Assembly (NCBI RefSeq): GCF_900241005.1
Contig: NZ_OEST01000001.1
Span: forward strand, 868,001-932,000
Reading direction: 5' to 3'
Origin: Bacteroides cutis
Lineage (GTDB): Bacteria > Bacteroidota > Bacteroidia > Bacteroidales > Bacteroidaceae
DNA: 64,000 nt
Of this stretch, positions 35,401 to 43,094 are shown in pieces. How positions within the stretch are numbered: position 1 is the first letter of the stretch; the number at the start of each line of letters is the position of its first letter. A model generated the notes under the pieces. That model saw only the letters and a program-made list of their open reading frames with translations, made no database searches and was not told where the DNA came from. The position numbers and the translations under genes were made by a program.

Positions 35401-36538
35401 TAATTCCGCCATCGTTGGTGCCGATCCATAAATTTCCTGTGCTGGGCTCCTCTACGATACAACTGATAATGTGGTCATTCAAAGACTTTGATACCGTGGA
35501 ACGCTTGAGGGTATTAAATGCCGGAGCAAGGGGATGATAATAGTTGAGTCCACCATAGAATGTACCTACCCATACTCCTTTTTGATTATCTATGAAAAGA
35601 GAACGCACAGAGTTATTGCTGAGAGAATATTTTTTGCCATAAACGGCCTGATATCTTTCGAACGTTTCTAAGGTAGGGTCAAAAATAAATAGAGCTTCCG
35701 TACTGCCAATCCATATCTTTCCATCTGTATACTGTTTGAGTACTCGTATCGTATTTGCGGGGGTGCATAAAAATTGTTCATCCAACCGGTAATTCCTGAT
35801 AATCTGTAACTGGTTGTCAACATGATAAATTCCTTTCTTAAGAGAACCGATCCAGAGATGCCGTGACTGGCTGTCATAGATAATACTGGCTATTGCTATA
35901 TCTTTTAATTCGGGGAGTATTTGCCGTACGTTTTGATTATCTATGGAATAGACAAATACTCCTTGTGAAGTTCCTAAATATAATTCATTGTCCACTTTGC
36001 ACATGGAGCTGATTGCTAAATGACCAAGCGAAGGATTTATGACTATCTTTTTATTGCTTTTATCAAAAGTGATGAGCCCGTTATCGGTTGCTAAAAACAA
36101 GATATCTTTTTGAGGCATGTCTATAATAGCAAATACCTGTATGGGAGTGTCGCGTAGTGAATAGTTGGTGAAATTGTTGGTTCTGACATTATAACGCGAC
36201 AGACCTACCAAAGTTCCTATCCATATGTTTCCCTCGGCGTCTGTGCATAAAGAGCGGATATGATTGTTTGCGATGGATAAACTATCATCCGGGGTATGAT
36301 AGTAGGTTGTGAATGAGTAACCATCATATCGGTTTAATCCGTCTCCGGTACCTATCCACATTTTACCGCTTTTATCTTGCATGATACACCAAATCGTATT
36401 TTGTGATAACCCTTCATCTACAGATAAAGTTTTAAAAAGAGTTGGTTTGTTGTCCGCAGACAGTTTTAAACTATATATAAATATAGTTATGAGAAACCAG
36501 ATGATCGGGGAACATAAAATGTGCTTTTCGTGTCGCAT
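32459..36538 (-). CDS. Hybrid two-component system regulator (HTCS)
   Basis: A 1359-residue one-protein signalling system. After a signal/membrane segment come about 14 periplasmic Reg_prop beta-propeller repeats (to about 700), a Y_Y_Y domain, a membrane helix (about 785-805), a histidine kinase with MSHELRTPLSLI (His840), an HATPase domain with DNGKGISQEKLGKIFERFYQ, a receiver with VLSDVMMPE (Asp1156), and a C-terminal AraC-type helix-turn-helix (about 1255-1355). Such proteins sense an oligosaccharide and activate PUL genes. It is divergent from GH88, the likely target. Start: a TTG at 36571 lies upstream, but the ATG at 36538 fits the signal peptide and the promoter. Confidence 0.94.
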   Translation of the reverse strand: MRHEKHILCSPIIWFLITIFIYSLKLSADNKPTLFKTLSVDEGLSQNTIWCIMQDKSGKMWIGTGDGLNRYDGYSFTTYYHTPDDSLSIANNHIRSLCTDAEGNIWIGTLVGLSRYNVRTNNFTNYSLRDTPIQVFAIIDMPQKDILFLATDNGLITFDKSNKKIVINPSLGHLAISSMCKVDNELYLGTSQGVFVYSIDNQNVRQILPELKDIAIASIIYDSQSRHLWIGSLKKGIYHVDNQLQIIRNYRLDEQFLCTPANTIRVLKQYTDGKIWIGSTEALFIFDPTLETFERYQAVYGKKYSLSNNSVRSLFIDNQKGVWVGTFYGGLNYYHPLAPAFNTLKRSTVSKSLNDHIISCIVEEPSTGNLWIGTNDGGINYYNRKDKTFKSYQSSEKGLRSNNIKAILPEETGNIYVGTHSGGLSYIHVKTGQVENFKIPHMEAEDNSCYVLLDNQDHIWVGAMTGLILFDKSTKQFRQHPLTKENPGLSGVLINNLFRDSRNRVWIATEKGLFLYSDKQKVTPITDQLSNDLSSYIIAYCVEEDIHKNIWVASTNGLYQYSSEGIFQRRYTIEDGLPNNCIYGLLEDNMNRLWLSTNKGLSCFDIQTGKFHNYKQEDGLSHNEFNQYGYCKGSNNILYFGGLDGITYFEPFRFTENPFAPQPEITGISILNQPVTYTSDKTSQVSRDAKGNLKSISFPFSLRQFNIQYTVSNYLSGKRNEFAYQLEGFDKGWNYTSDRNVSYSNLSPGKYIFKVKACNNNGKWCDTPTEFLVHITPMWYQTWIAKTVFTLCFLGLAAFIVYFFIARAKMRMRMQMEHYEYCKNEEINQEKVKFYMNMSHELRTPLSLIITPLEELIEQDCFLSSKTQSKLKFIYQNSHRLLHIINQLLDFRKAEAGALPLQVELCDIEDWCMKIFSMFKGKALKRKIDYQFSSTLNHKLLPADKGYIETILINLLSNAFKFTPDNGQITVALREEKNNYVISVRDNGKGISQEKLGKIFERFYQTDEHHQGTGIGLSLVKCLVDKHRGKIEVESKVNQFTEFNLSLPNDIHSFSKPELISQTTYDENRLLQQMKELEPEFDAETPEEEKNENSKAETDINDKEEKPVILLVDDNQEMLKYLKNALINQYQVIIANNGKIAIEIMKNQEVDIVLSDVMMPEINGLKLCEMIKRNLQTCHIPVILLSAKSSLDDQTSGIELGADDYIGKPFSMTLLKGKINNILKSKERIIHFYQNNVNVDTAEVTSNSADNEFVRRTIQIIEENISNDNFSTDDLANQLCMSRSNLYIKMNSIAGEPPANFIRRIRFNKVCKLLLEEKYSIAEISYMTGFSSPSYLSNSFKKFMGMLPSEYIKEHRNNG

Positions 36539-36581
36539 ATAGTATAAAGGTTTGTTGTGAGGAATACTCAATAATAGGAAA

Positions 36582-36589
36582 CAAAATTA
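36582..36589 (-). promoter_or_regulatory. -7 promoter element (TAATTTTG) for the HTCS gene
   Basis: The minus strand reads TAATTTTG, a match to TAnnTTTG, 44 bp before the ATG at 36538. Confidence 0.55.
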
Positions 36590-36779
36590 ATAACTTATTC
36601 TGTAATAACTAAAGTTGTTTAATGGAAAATAATGAATGAATACTTTGTAATGCCCTCTATGACAATGTGAGAAAGGTATATGAACGAATTCACAATAAAA
36701 TTGTATAAAAGTAACATTGCAATAAATGAACATGACGCTTTGGTAAGAGCTTCTGAAACCCTTATTTTCTCTATTTCAC

Positions 36780-36787
36780 TATTTTTG
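36780..36787 (+). promoter_or_regulatory. -7 promoter element (TATTTTTG) for the GH88 gene
   Basis: TATTTTTG matches TAnnTTTG 39 bp before the ATG. No -33 TTTG is at the right distance, as expected for a promoter needing an activator such as the divergent HTCS. Confidence 0.55.
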
Positions 36788-36826
36788 TTCTATCCGAAAA
36801 AGGTATTAATTTAATGTGAAGTGATA

Positions 36827-38104
36827 ATGAAAAAGATTAAAAGAGTATTGCTGGCAACTACGGCTGTGTTAAGCTTGGCGGCTTGTCAGGAAGCAAAGAA
36901 AACAGATTGGATTACTCATGCACTGGATGTTTCGGCATACCAGTTGGAGAGTGTTGCTCAGGAATTGACAGACACAAATCTGCTGCCGCGTTCTTCATGG
37001 ACATACCATGATGACGGGTTTCTGGTTGAACAGTTAGGCCATATGGTGGTGAAGTCGGATGATCCTTTGGAAGTTTATTCTGTAAGAGATTTGCAGGGAC
37101 AGAGACGTGAATGTCCGATAAGCGATTGGACTTCGGGCTTTTTCCCCGGTAGCCTTTGGTATGCGTATGAATTGACCGGTAACGAAGAATTAAAAAAACA
37201 GGCTGTCCGATACACCAATATGCTCTATCCTATTCGTGTGCTGGAAGGTACGCACGATTTGGGATTTATGATTAATTGCAGTTATGGCAATGCTTTGCGG
37301 CTGGCTCATAATGATACGATTTCTTCTGTTATTGTTGAAACTGCCGATGCTTTATGCAAACGTTTTGATCCGAATATCGGTTGTATTCGCTCTTGGGATT
37401 TTGGAACTTGGAACTATCCTGTTATTATTGATAATATGATGAACCTGGAGATACTGTTCAATGCCAGTAAGATGACAGGTAATAACAAATATTATGATGT
37501 TGCGGTGGCACATGCCAAGACTACCATGCAGCACCATTTCCGTCCTGATTATACTTGTTATCATGTGGTTAGCTATAATGATGACGGAACAGTAGAAAAA
37601 CGGGAAACCCATCAGGGAAAGAATGATAACTCGGCCTGGTCACGTGGACAGGGATGGGCTGTTTATGGTTATGCTTCTTGTTATCGTGAAACAAAAGATA
37701 CTGTATTTTTGAACCAAGCTATCCGTGTGGCGGACATGATAATGGCGCGTGTACAAACCAATGACAGCATTCCTTACTGGGACTATGATGCGCCCGCAAA
37801 AGTTGATACACCCCGTGATGCCTCTGCGGCTTGTATTACGGCTTCTGCCTTTATGGAACTCAGCACATTCGTTCCTGACGGACAGAAATACTTCAACTAT
37901 GCCGAAACCCTTCTGAGAAACTTGTCCGCTCCCGGTTATCTGGCGAAGAAGGGGGAGAACTGGGGATTTATTCTGATGCATTCTACAGGTTCCTTACCCC
38001 ACAATTCGGAAGTTGACACCCCTATTAACTATGCCGATTATTATTATCTGGAAGCAATGAAAAGGTATCTGGATATAAAAAAACAAGTGGGTCGGCTTTT
38101 ATAG
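36827..38104 (+). CDS. GH88 unsaturated glucuronyl hydrolase lipoprotein
   Basis: A 425-residue enzyme with an (alpha/alpha)6-barrel. The two catalytic aspartates are visible in GTHDLGFM (Asp144) and PVIIDNMMNLEIL (Asp202), and NSAWSRGQGWAVYGY and PRDASAACITASAF follow as in the family. It has a lipobox at Cys20 (LSLAAC) followed by QEAKK, with no surface signal, so it is likely periplasmic. It hydrates and removes the delta-4,5 unsaturated uronic acid left by polysaccharide lyases, matching the lyase 17 kb upstream. The first in-frame codon is GTG at 36821, but ATG at 36827 gives the proper signal peptide. Confidence 0.94.
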   Translation: MKKIKRVLLATTAVLSLAACQEAKKTDWITHALDVSAYQLESVAQELTDTNLLPRSSWTYHDDGFLVEQLGHMVVKSDDPLEVYSVRDLQGQRRECPISDWTSGFFPGSLWYAYELTGNEELKKQAVRYTNMLYPIRVLEGTHDLGFMINCSYGNALRLAHNDTISSVIVETADALCKRFDPNIGCIRSWDFGTWNYPVIIDNMMNLEILFNASKMTGNNKYYDVAVAHAKTTMQHHFRPDYTCYHVVSYNDDGTVEKRETHQGKNDNSAWSRGQGWAVYGYASCYRETKDTVFLNQAIRVADMIMARVQTNDSIPYWDYDAPAKVDTPRDASAACITASAFMELSTFVPDGQKYFNYAETLLRNLSAPGYLAKKGENWGFILMHSTGSLPHNSEVDTPINYADYYYLEAMKRYLDIKKQVGRLL

Positions 38105-38121
38105 CGGCACTCACTTGTTTT
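38080..38121 (+). terminator. Hairpin overlapping the GH88 stop
   Basis: AAAACAAGTG (38080-38089) pairs perfectly with CACTTGTTTT (38112-38121). The stem overlaps the last codons of GH88. Confidence 0.55.
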
Positions 38122-38128
38122 ATAAATT

Positions 38129-38175
38129 GTTTCAGTACTATCGTTGCCGAGATTTCCCTATTCGCAGTGTCCGGG
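38129..38175 (-). pseudogene. Displaced fragment of the argF' 3' end
   Basis: The 47 bp at 38129-38175 match 39068-39114, inside the 3' end of the intact argF', at 41 of 47 positions. In the argF' frame it encodes PDTANREISATIVLK against PEAANREISATVVLK of the real gene, and several differences are silent third positions. It is therefore a diverged copy of coding sequence, not chance. It lies just after GH88, separated from argF' by the DUF5041 gene. Confidence 0.7.
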
Positions 38176-38245
38176 GCATACAGTGCCCGGACCTGTATCG
38201 GGTTACGGAGAAGTCGGTAAAGAAAGCGAGAAATTGTTTACGTCC

Positions 38246-38938
38246 TTATTTCTCTGCTTTTATCCCTATTATATAGTAATGCGGAACATGTTTCAGAATT
38301 TTTGCATTCATTTCCGGATCAATTTCTTTCTCTCCGCAGAAACGGATGATTTTGTATTTTTCATCTACCCAAGCCGAGGCATATAGTACAAGGGGTATTT
38401 CTAAGCTTTCTTTTATTTCTGTCGCATTGAATTTGAAGGGGCGAGGACGATAAAAGTAAGTGCTGAAATTTTCTGTCTTAAGCTGTTGGAGTGGAACTCT
38501 TTTATTGGCAATCAGTACTTCCGGAATATTTATTGTGAAAGCTGCTACCGAATCGTTCTGTTTTCTAAGATAGATGGATATTTCTTTTATATTTTCCCAT
38601 TCGTTTTTTCCTTCAGGGATTTGTTTGATTTTTCTGAATTCTTTTTGATGTTCTTCAGGAATTTCAGAAAGCGATTTTATATTGTTTCCTAGATTGTTGT
38701 TGTAAATACGTTTGGGTTCTTTGTTTGGACTGTATTCATCGATATAGGCGGTAAATTTATATTTTTCATTTAAGAATTCTTTCAGGTCAAAGTGATATAT
38801 ATAGACATCCATTGCCTCCAATACATTAAATAAGTCCGAAGTCTGAGGCTCTGTACGTATTACTTGGGGATTGGGTTGTGCTTGTACTCTGTAAATGGAT
38901 AGCAGACAGATTGCTGCTGTTAGTAGAATGTTTTTCAT
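38246..38938 (-). CDS. DUF5041-like exported protein
   Basis: A 230-residue protein with a cleavable signal peptide (MKNILLTAAICLLSIYRVQA). The mature part is mixed alpha/beta with no cysteine-based anchor, and contains DVYIYHFDLKEFLNEKY near 48 and LVLYASAWVDEKYKIIRFCG near 183. It resembles the small Bacteroides family DUF5041, of unknown function. A TTG at 38959 precedes it in frame, but the ATG at 38938 gives a normal signal peptide. It sits between the argF' fragment and the true argF' and is a candidate insertion. Confidence 0.65.
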   Translation of the reverse strand: MKNILLTAAICLLSIYRVQAQPNPQVIRTEPQTSDLFNVLEAMDVYIYHFDLKEFLNEKYKFTAYIDEYSPNKEPKRIYNNNLGNNIKSLSEIPEEHQKEFRKIKQIPEGKNEWENIKEISIYLRKQNDSVAAFTINIPEVLIANKRVPLQQLKTENFSTYFYRPRPFKFNATEIKESLEIPLVLYASAWVDEKYKIIRFCGEKEIDPEMNAKILKHVPHYYIIGIKAEK

Positions 38939-38954
38939 ATATATAAGTAGGATA

Positions 38955-39026
38955 CTCAAATTAAGATAGATCTACCGTTTCGTTTTGATTTCTGAGATAT
39001 GATAAATAAATCTATCTTAATTTGAG
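38955..39026. repeat. 72-bp inverted repeat with perfect 17-bp arms
   Basis: CTCAAATTAAGATAGAT (38955-38971) and its exact reverse complement (39010-39026) flank 38 bp of unrelated sequence. The element fills the space between the DUF5041 start and the argF' stop. It could be a long-loop terminator for argF' (minus strand) or the remnant of a small mobile element. Confidence 0.75.
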
Positions 39027-39047
39027 AATGTTTTTTGAATTGGTTTT

Positions 39048-40001
39048 CTATATTCCTTCAATCAGACGTTTCAGTACCACCGTTGCCGAGATCTCCCTAT
39101 TCGCTGCTTCCGGTATGACGATTGATTGAGGACTTTCTATCACATCGTCCGTCACAATCATATTGCGGCGTACCGGCAGGCAATGCATAAAGTAGGCATT
39201 GTTGGTCACGGCCATCTGGCGTTCGCCTACTGTCCACTCACGGTCTTTGCTCAAAATCTGACCATAGTTGTCTCCCGTATAAGCCGCCCAGTTCTTGGCG
39301 TAAATAAAGTCGGCACCCTCAAATGCCTTCATCTGGTTGTATTCTACACGGGCATTCCCTACGAACTTCGGATCGAGTTCATAACCCTCAGGATGTGTAA
39401 TCACGAAATCATAATCTGCAGCATTCATCCACTCGGCAAACGAATTCGGAACAGCCTGTGGCAATGGACGCGGATGCGGGGCCCAACTCATAACGACTTT
39501 CGGGCGGGCAGTCTTCTTGTATTCCTCAATGGTAATGAGGTCTGCAAAACTTTGCAACGGATGGCGTGTAGCAGCCTCCATAGAGAATACCGGACGGCCG
39601 GAATATTGGATGAACTGATTTAGAATTACTTCATTATAATCATATTCTTTATTTTCGAAGCGTGCAAATGAACGGACACCTATTACGTCGCAATAGCACC
39701 CCATCACCGGAATAGCTTCCAGCAAATGTTCCGGTTTGTCACCGTCCATGATGACACCACGTTCTGTTTCCAGTTTCCAGGCACCCTGGTTGATGTCGAG
39801 TACTATTACATTCATGCCCAAATTGAGGGCGGCTTTCTGTGTGCTGAGGCGGGTACGCAGACTGGAGTTAAAGAATATCATCATCAACGTTTTGTTACGT
39901 CCCAGTTCCACATATTTGAAACGGTTTTTCTTTATTTCGAATGCTTCATCCAGTGCAGCTTTCAGGTTACCTATATCCTGCACACATGTAAATTTCTTCA
40001 T
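39048..40001 (-). CDS. argF': N-succinylornithine carbamoyltransferase
   Basis: A 317-residue transcarbamylase with FFNSSLRTRLS (carbamoyl-phosphate loop, residues 43-53) and FMHCLPVRRN near 272. It has the proline-rich loop WAPHPRPLPQAVPNSF near 174 characteristic of acetyl/succinylornithine enzymes. Pro90 in GDKPEHLLEA is the residue reported to mark the succinylornithine-specific enzyme of Bacteroides fragilis; acetylornithine enzymes have Glu there. It therefore probably uses N-succinyl-L-ornithine in arginine synthesis. proA and proB lie upstream on the same strand, after an 84-bp gap with AT-rich repeats. Confidence 0.93.
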   Translation of the reverse strand: MKKFTCVQDIGNLKAALDEAFEIKKNRFKYVELGRNKTLMMIFFNSSLRTRLSTQKAALNLGMNVIVLDINQGAWKLETERGVIMDGDKPEHLLEAIPVMGCYCDVIGVRSFARFENKEYDYNEVILNQFIQYSGRPVFSMEAATRHPLQSFADLITIEEYKKTARPKVVMSWAPHPRPLPQAVPNSFAEWMNAADYDFVITHPEGYELDPKFVGNARVEYNQMKAFEGADFIYAKNWAAYTGDNYGQILSKDREWTVGERQMAVTNNAYFMHCLPVRRNMIVTDDVIESPQSIVIPEAANREISATVVLKRLIEGI

Positions 40002-40085
40002 ACCTTTTATATTTACGATTTAACGATTTACGATTGGGATTACTTCATTAAATTATCAATAATCCATTCTCAATTCTTTCTTATT

Positions 40086-41339
40086 TTAATTTTCTCTTAT
40101 CTGTCCTTCGCCTTCAATAATCCACTTATACGTCGTAATTTCTTCCAGCGCCATCGGGCCGCGCGCATGCAGCTTTTGTGTGCTGATGCCAATCTCAGCG
40201 CCCAATCCAAATTGAGCGCCGTCCGTAAAGGAAGTTGGGGCATTGACATATACACATGCCGCATCCACTTCCCGGCAGAATAGGGTAGAATGTTCTTTAT
40301 TCTCGGTCACAATACATTCGCTGTGTTTGGAACCGTATTTCTGTATATGTATTATGGCTTCTTGAATGTCGTTTACTACTTTTATAGCCATCTTATAGTC
40401 CAGAAATTCACGGCCGAAGTCTTCTCCATCAGCCGGTCTCAGTAAATGTTCAGGATATTTCCCCTCCTTTAATGTTTTATATGCAGAAGCATCGGCATAC
40501 AGTATAACGTTGTGGCCGATCAGCAATTTGCAAAGTTCCGGAAGTTCTTCAATCCGTTCTGCATCAACCAGCAGGCAGTCCAGCGCATTGCATACACTGA
40601 CACGGCGTGTCTTTGCGTTGTTAATGATAGCTGCCCCTTTTGCGGCATCTCCATAACGGTCGAAATAAGTATGGCAAACGCCTGCTCCGGTTTCTATAAC
40701 GGGAATGGTGGCATTCTGACGTACAAAATTAATAAGGTTACTGCTGCCACGCGGAATGATCAGGTCTACATATCCATTGGCATGTAGCAGTTCCGCAGTC
40801 GCTTCACGGTCGGTTGGAAGCAGCTCGACGATGTGTGGGTCTATATCGAAACTTTCGAGTACTTCGTGTATCACGCTGACGATGGCGCGATTAGAACAGT
40901 CGGCATCACTTCCACCTTTCAAGATGCAGGCATTGCCGCTTTTCAAACAGAGGGAGAATACATCGAAACTGACGTTGGGACGTGCCTCATAAATGATACC
41001 GATAACACCGAAAGGTACGCTTATCCTTTTTATCTTTAGTCCGTTGGGAAGTCGGTTCTCTTTCAGGATACGTCCCAGCGGCGAGGGTAGAGTGGCTACA
41101 TTGCGTGTATCTGCTGCAATACCTTGTAAGCGTGCTCCGGTCAACTTCAGACGGTCATATTTCGGATTGGCCGGATCCATTCGTTCCAGATCTTTCCGGT
41201 TTTCGGCAAGGATAAAGTCCACCTTTTTCTCGGCGGCATCTGCAACAGCCAATAATATCCGGTTTATTTCTTTGTCGCTCAGTGCCAGTAGTTTACGGCT
41301 TGCTTCTTGTGCGGCGACAAATGTACTGTTTAAGTCCAT
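40086..41339 (-). CDS. proA: Gamma-glutamyl phosphate reductase
   Basis: A 417-residue aldehyde-dehydrogenase-fold enzyme of proline synthesis, reducing gamma-glutamyl phosphate with NADPH. Motifs: [20 protein letters not shown] near 109, [16 protein letters not shown] near 137, and [18 protein letters not shown] near 247 with the catalytic Cys. The family-typical length supports the ATG at 41339; an upstream TTG at 41372 would add 11 unlikely residues. It follows proB after about 105 bp. Confidence 0.96.
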   Translation of the reverse strand: MDLNSTFVAAQEASRKLLALSDKEINRILLAVADAAEKKVDFILAENRKDLERMDPANPKYDRLKLTGARLQGIAADTRNVATLPSPLGRILKENRLPNGLKIKRISVPFGVIGIIYEARPNVSFDVFSLCLKSGNACILKGGSDADCSNRAIVSVIHEVLESFDIDPHIVELLPTDREATAELLHANGYVDLIIPRGSSNLINFVRQNATIPVIETGAGVCHTYFDRYGDAAKGAAIINNAKTRRVSVCNALDCLLVDAERIEELPELCKLLIGHNVILYADASAYKTLKEGKYPEHLLRPADGEDFGREFLDYKMAIKVVNDIQEAIIHIQKYGSKHSECIVTENKEHSTLFCREVDAACVYVNAPTSFTDGAQFGLGAEIGISTQKLHARGPMALEEITTYKWIIEGEGQIREN

Positions 41340-41444
41340 CTCTTTGTGGTTTATAAATAGATTATTTCGCAAATGTAATGATTAAATCGATAATAATCAC
41401 TTCATTTCTTTGAAATGTCTGATACTGAAATGAGGGTATTGAAC

Positions 41445-42545
41445 TTATTCTATATAAAGATAATCGTAGTGCACTACCGGTTTCTTGCCATGCTTACCCA
41501 TTGCTTCGCGTGCTTGGAAAGAGTCACAGTTGGCTTTTCCCACACCTATCGGGTTACCTTTAAAGTCGATGATACGTACGATATCGTCTTTCTCAAATTC
41601 CCCTTTCACTTCAACAATGCCTATAGGAAGAATACTGACCGCTTTGTCGGATGCGAGAACTTGTGAAGCGCACTCGTTGATGTGTAGCTCCCCCTTGGCA
41701 AATCCGCTGCTGTGTGCAATCCACTTTTTCACGCTGGATACAGGTTCGGGTGAGGGGATGAAACGTGTGTAATTCAATGCTTCATTCTTTATTTTTAATT
41801 TCTCGTTCTCGAGGACATCTATAAGGATATTATCACGCTTTCCGTTAGCAATGATGACAGTGATACCCTCATCAGCCACTTTGCGGGCGATATTCGTTTT
41901 TGTCAACATGCCACCGCGACCGAAACTGGATTTGCTGGTCTGGATATACGAGGAAAGGTCTTTACCTTGTCCTATCTCCCGGATCACCTCTGAAGACGGG
42001 TCGGCAGGCGAGCCATTGTATATACCGTCGATGTTGCTAAGAATAATCAATATCTGGGCATCCATCATGGAAGCTATCAAACCGGAAAGCTCATCATTGT
42101 CGGTAAACATCAGTTCGCTGACTGAAATAGTGTCGTTTTCATTCACGATGGGGATGACGCCGTTTTCCAGCATCACGGTCATGCAATTCTTTTGGTTGAG
42201 ATAGTGCCTGCGGGTACCGAAGCTCTCTTTCATGGTGAGTACTTGCCCCACGGCTATGCCATGTTCACGGAATAGTTCGTAATAGCGGTTGATAAGTTTG
42301 GCTTGTCCCACGGCAGAAAAAAGCTGTCGTTGGTCCACACTGTCCAGCTTTTTGGCGGGATGCACTTCACTGCGTCCCGAGGCGACAGCTCCGGAGGAAA
42401 CGAGTATAATTTCCACGCCTGTTTTGTGTAGTTCGGCTATTTGGTCTACAAGTGCGGACATGCGTGTAACGTCCAATGTACCATCACGGCGTGTCAATAC
42501 ATTGCTGCCTACCTTGACAGCAATTCTCGTCAGTTGTTGTTCCAT
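41445..42545 (-). CDS. proB: Glutamate 5-kinase
   Basis: A 366-residue enzyme with an amino-acid kinase domain (VKVGSNVLTR at residue 10, LVSSGAVASGRSEV near 50, IVNENDTISVSEL near 133, and GTGG-like FGRGGMLTKTNIA near 213) and a C-terminal PUA domain (ECASQVLASDKAVSILPIGI near 286). It makes gamma-glutamyl phosphate, the first step to proline. Length is standard. Neighbours are a DUF2007 gene 28 bp upstream and proA downstream. Confidence 0.96.
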   Translation of the reverse strand: MEQQLTRIAVKVGSNVLTRRDGTLDVTRMSALVDQIAELHKTGVEIILVSSGAVASGRSEVHPAKKLDSVDQRQLFSAVGQAKLINRYYELFREHGIAVGQVLTMKESFGTRRHYLNQKNCMTVMLENGVIPIVNENDTISVSELMFTDNDELSGLIASMMDAQILIILSNIDGIYNGSPADPSSEVIREIGQGKDLSSYIQTSKSSFGRGGMLTKTNIARKVADEGITVIIANGKRDNILIDVLENEKLKIKNEALNYTRFIPSPEPVSSVKKWIAHSSGFAKGELHINECASQVLASDKAVSILPIGIVEVKGEFEKDDIVRIIDFKGNPIGVGKANCDSFQAREAMGKHGKKPVVHYDYLYIE

Positions 42546-42573
42546 ATTTGTGTAATGCCCTTATCGGGCGGTT

Positions 42574-42813
42574 TTAATCTCCGTTTTCGTTCTTTTCGTA
42601 TTCACGAACCACCTCCATGGCAGCTTCGTAATCTTCTTCCCTGACAAGGACAGCTATGTCTATGGCAGTTTCTGGCAATACAACATTTACTACCATGCTA
42701 TCTTTCATCATGGCATCAATGTTGTTACTTCCGAGCATTGTCTTTACGAGTTCGGCTTTCCACGGTGAACCTTTGAATACTTCAACGAGCCTGCTTTTAT
42801 CTTCTTCTTTCAT
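42574..42813 (-). CDS. DUF2007 putative signal-transducing protein
   Basis: A 79-residue cytosolic protein of the DUF2007 family. The N-terminal VFKGSPWKAELVKTMLGSNN segment (about 12-31) is the family signature. Mixed alpha/beta, ferredoxin-like in size. It has its own promoter and precedes proB-proA. A second, shorter member is at 57669. No function is established. Confidence 0.85.
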   Translation of the reverse strand: MKEEDKSRLVEVFKGSPWKAELVKTMLGSNNIDAMMKDSMVVNVVLPETAIDIAVLVREEDYEAAMEVVREYEKNENGD

Positions 42814-42843
42814 GATAGTATGAATTTAGAGGTTTTTGTATCA

Positions 42844-42851
42844 CAAATATA
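42844..42851 (-). promoter_or_regulatory. -7 promoter element (TATATTTG) for the DUF2007-proBA unit
   Basis: Minus-strand TATATTTG, 31 bp before the ATG. Confidence 0.55.
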
Positions 42852-42977
42852 ACACTTTGTTTTGAATTCGCTATTTTATTCTTACAGAATTTGGATAGTT
42901 TGATGACTGGCCCTTATCCTTATAGTAAACGTCCATATCTCCTATATGTTCACATGATGGATGTTGGAAGAGAATTG

Positions 42978-43021
42978 TTTCCACTTACTGGGAACGCGCG
43001 TTTCTCTTGGCGGGAACGGAC
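42978..43021. repeat. Two-copy 22-bp-phased GTTTC...GGGAAC repeat
   Basis: GGGAACG occurs at 42990-42996 and 43012-43018, exactly 22 bp apart. Each copy is preceded by a TTTC-type half site, giving imperfect palindromes of the GTTTCn7-8GGGAAC form; about 14 of 22 positions agree between copies. It lies between the 5' end of the DUF2007 gene and the 3' end of murI. Confidence 0.5.
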
Positions 43022-43094
43022 ATAGTCTCAAAAGAGTATTAAATACAATTTCTTTATCGGACTTGTACTATTTATTGATTATGGAACGCAAGAA

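Noticed and set aside
38955..39026. Invertible promoter switch
   Set aside because: The 38-bp centre is too short to carry a promoter of the known Bacteroides invertible type, contains no clean TAnnTTTG, and no recombinase gene is adjacent.
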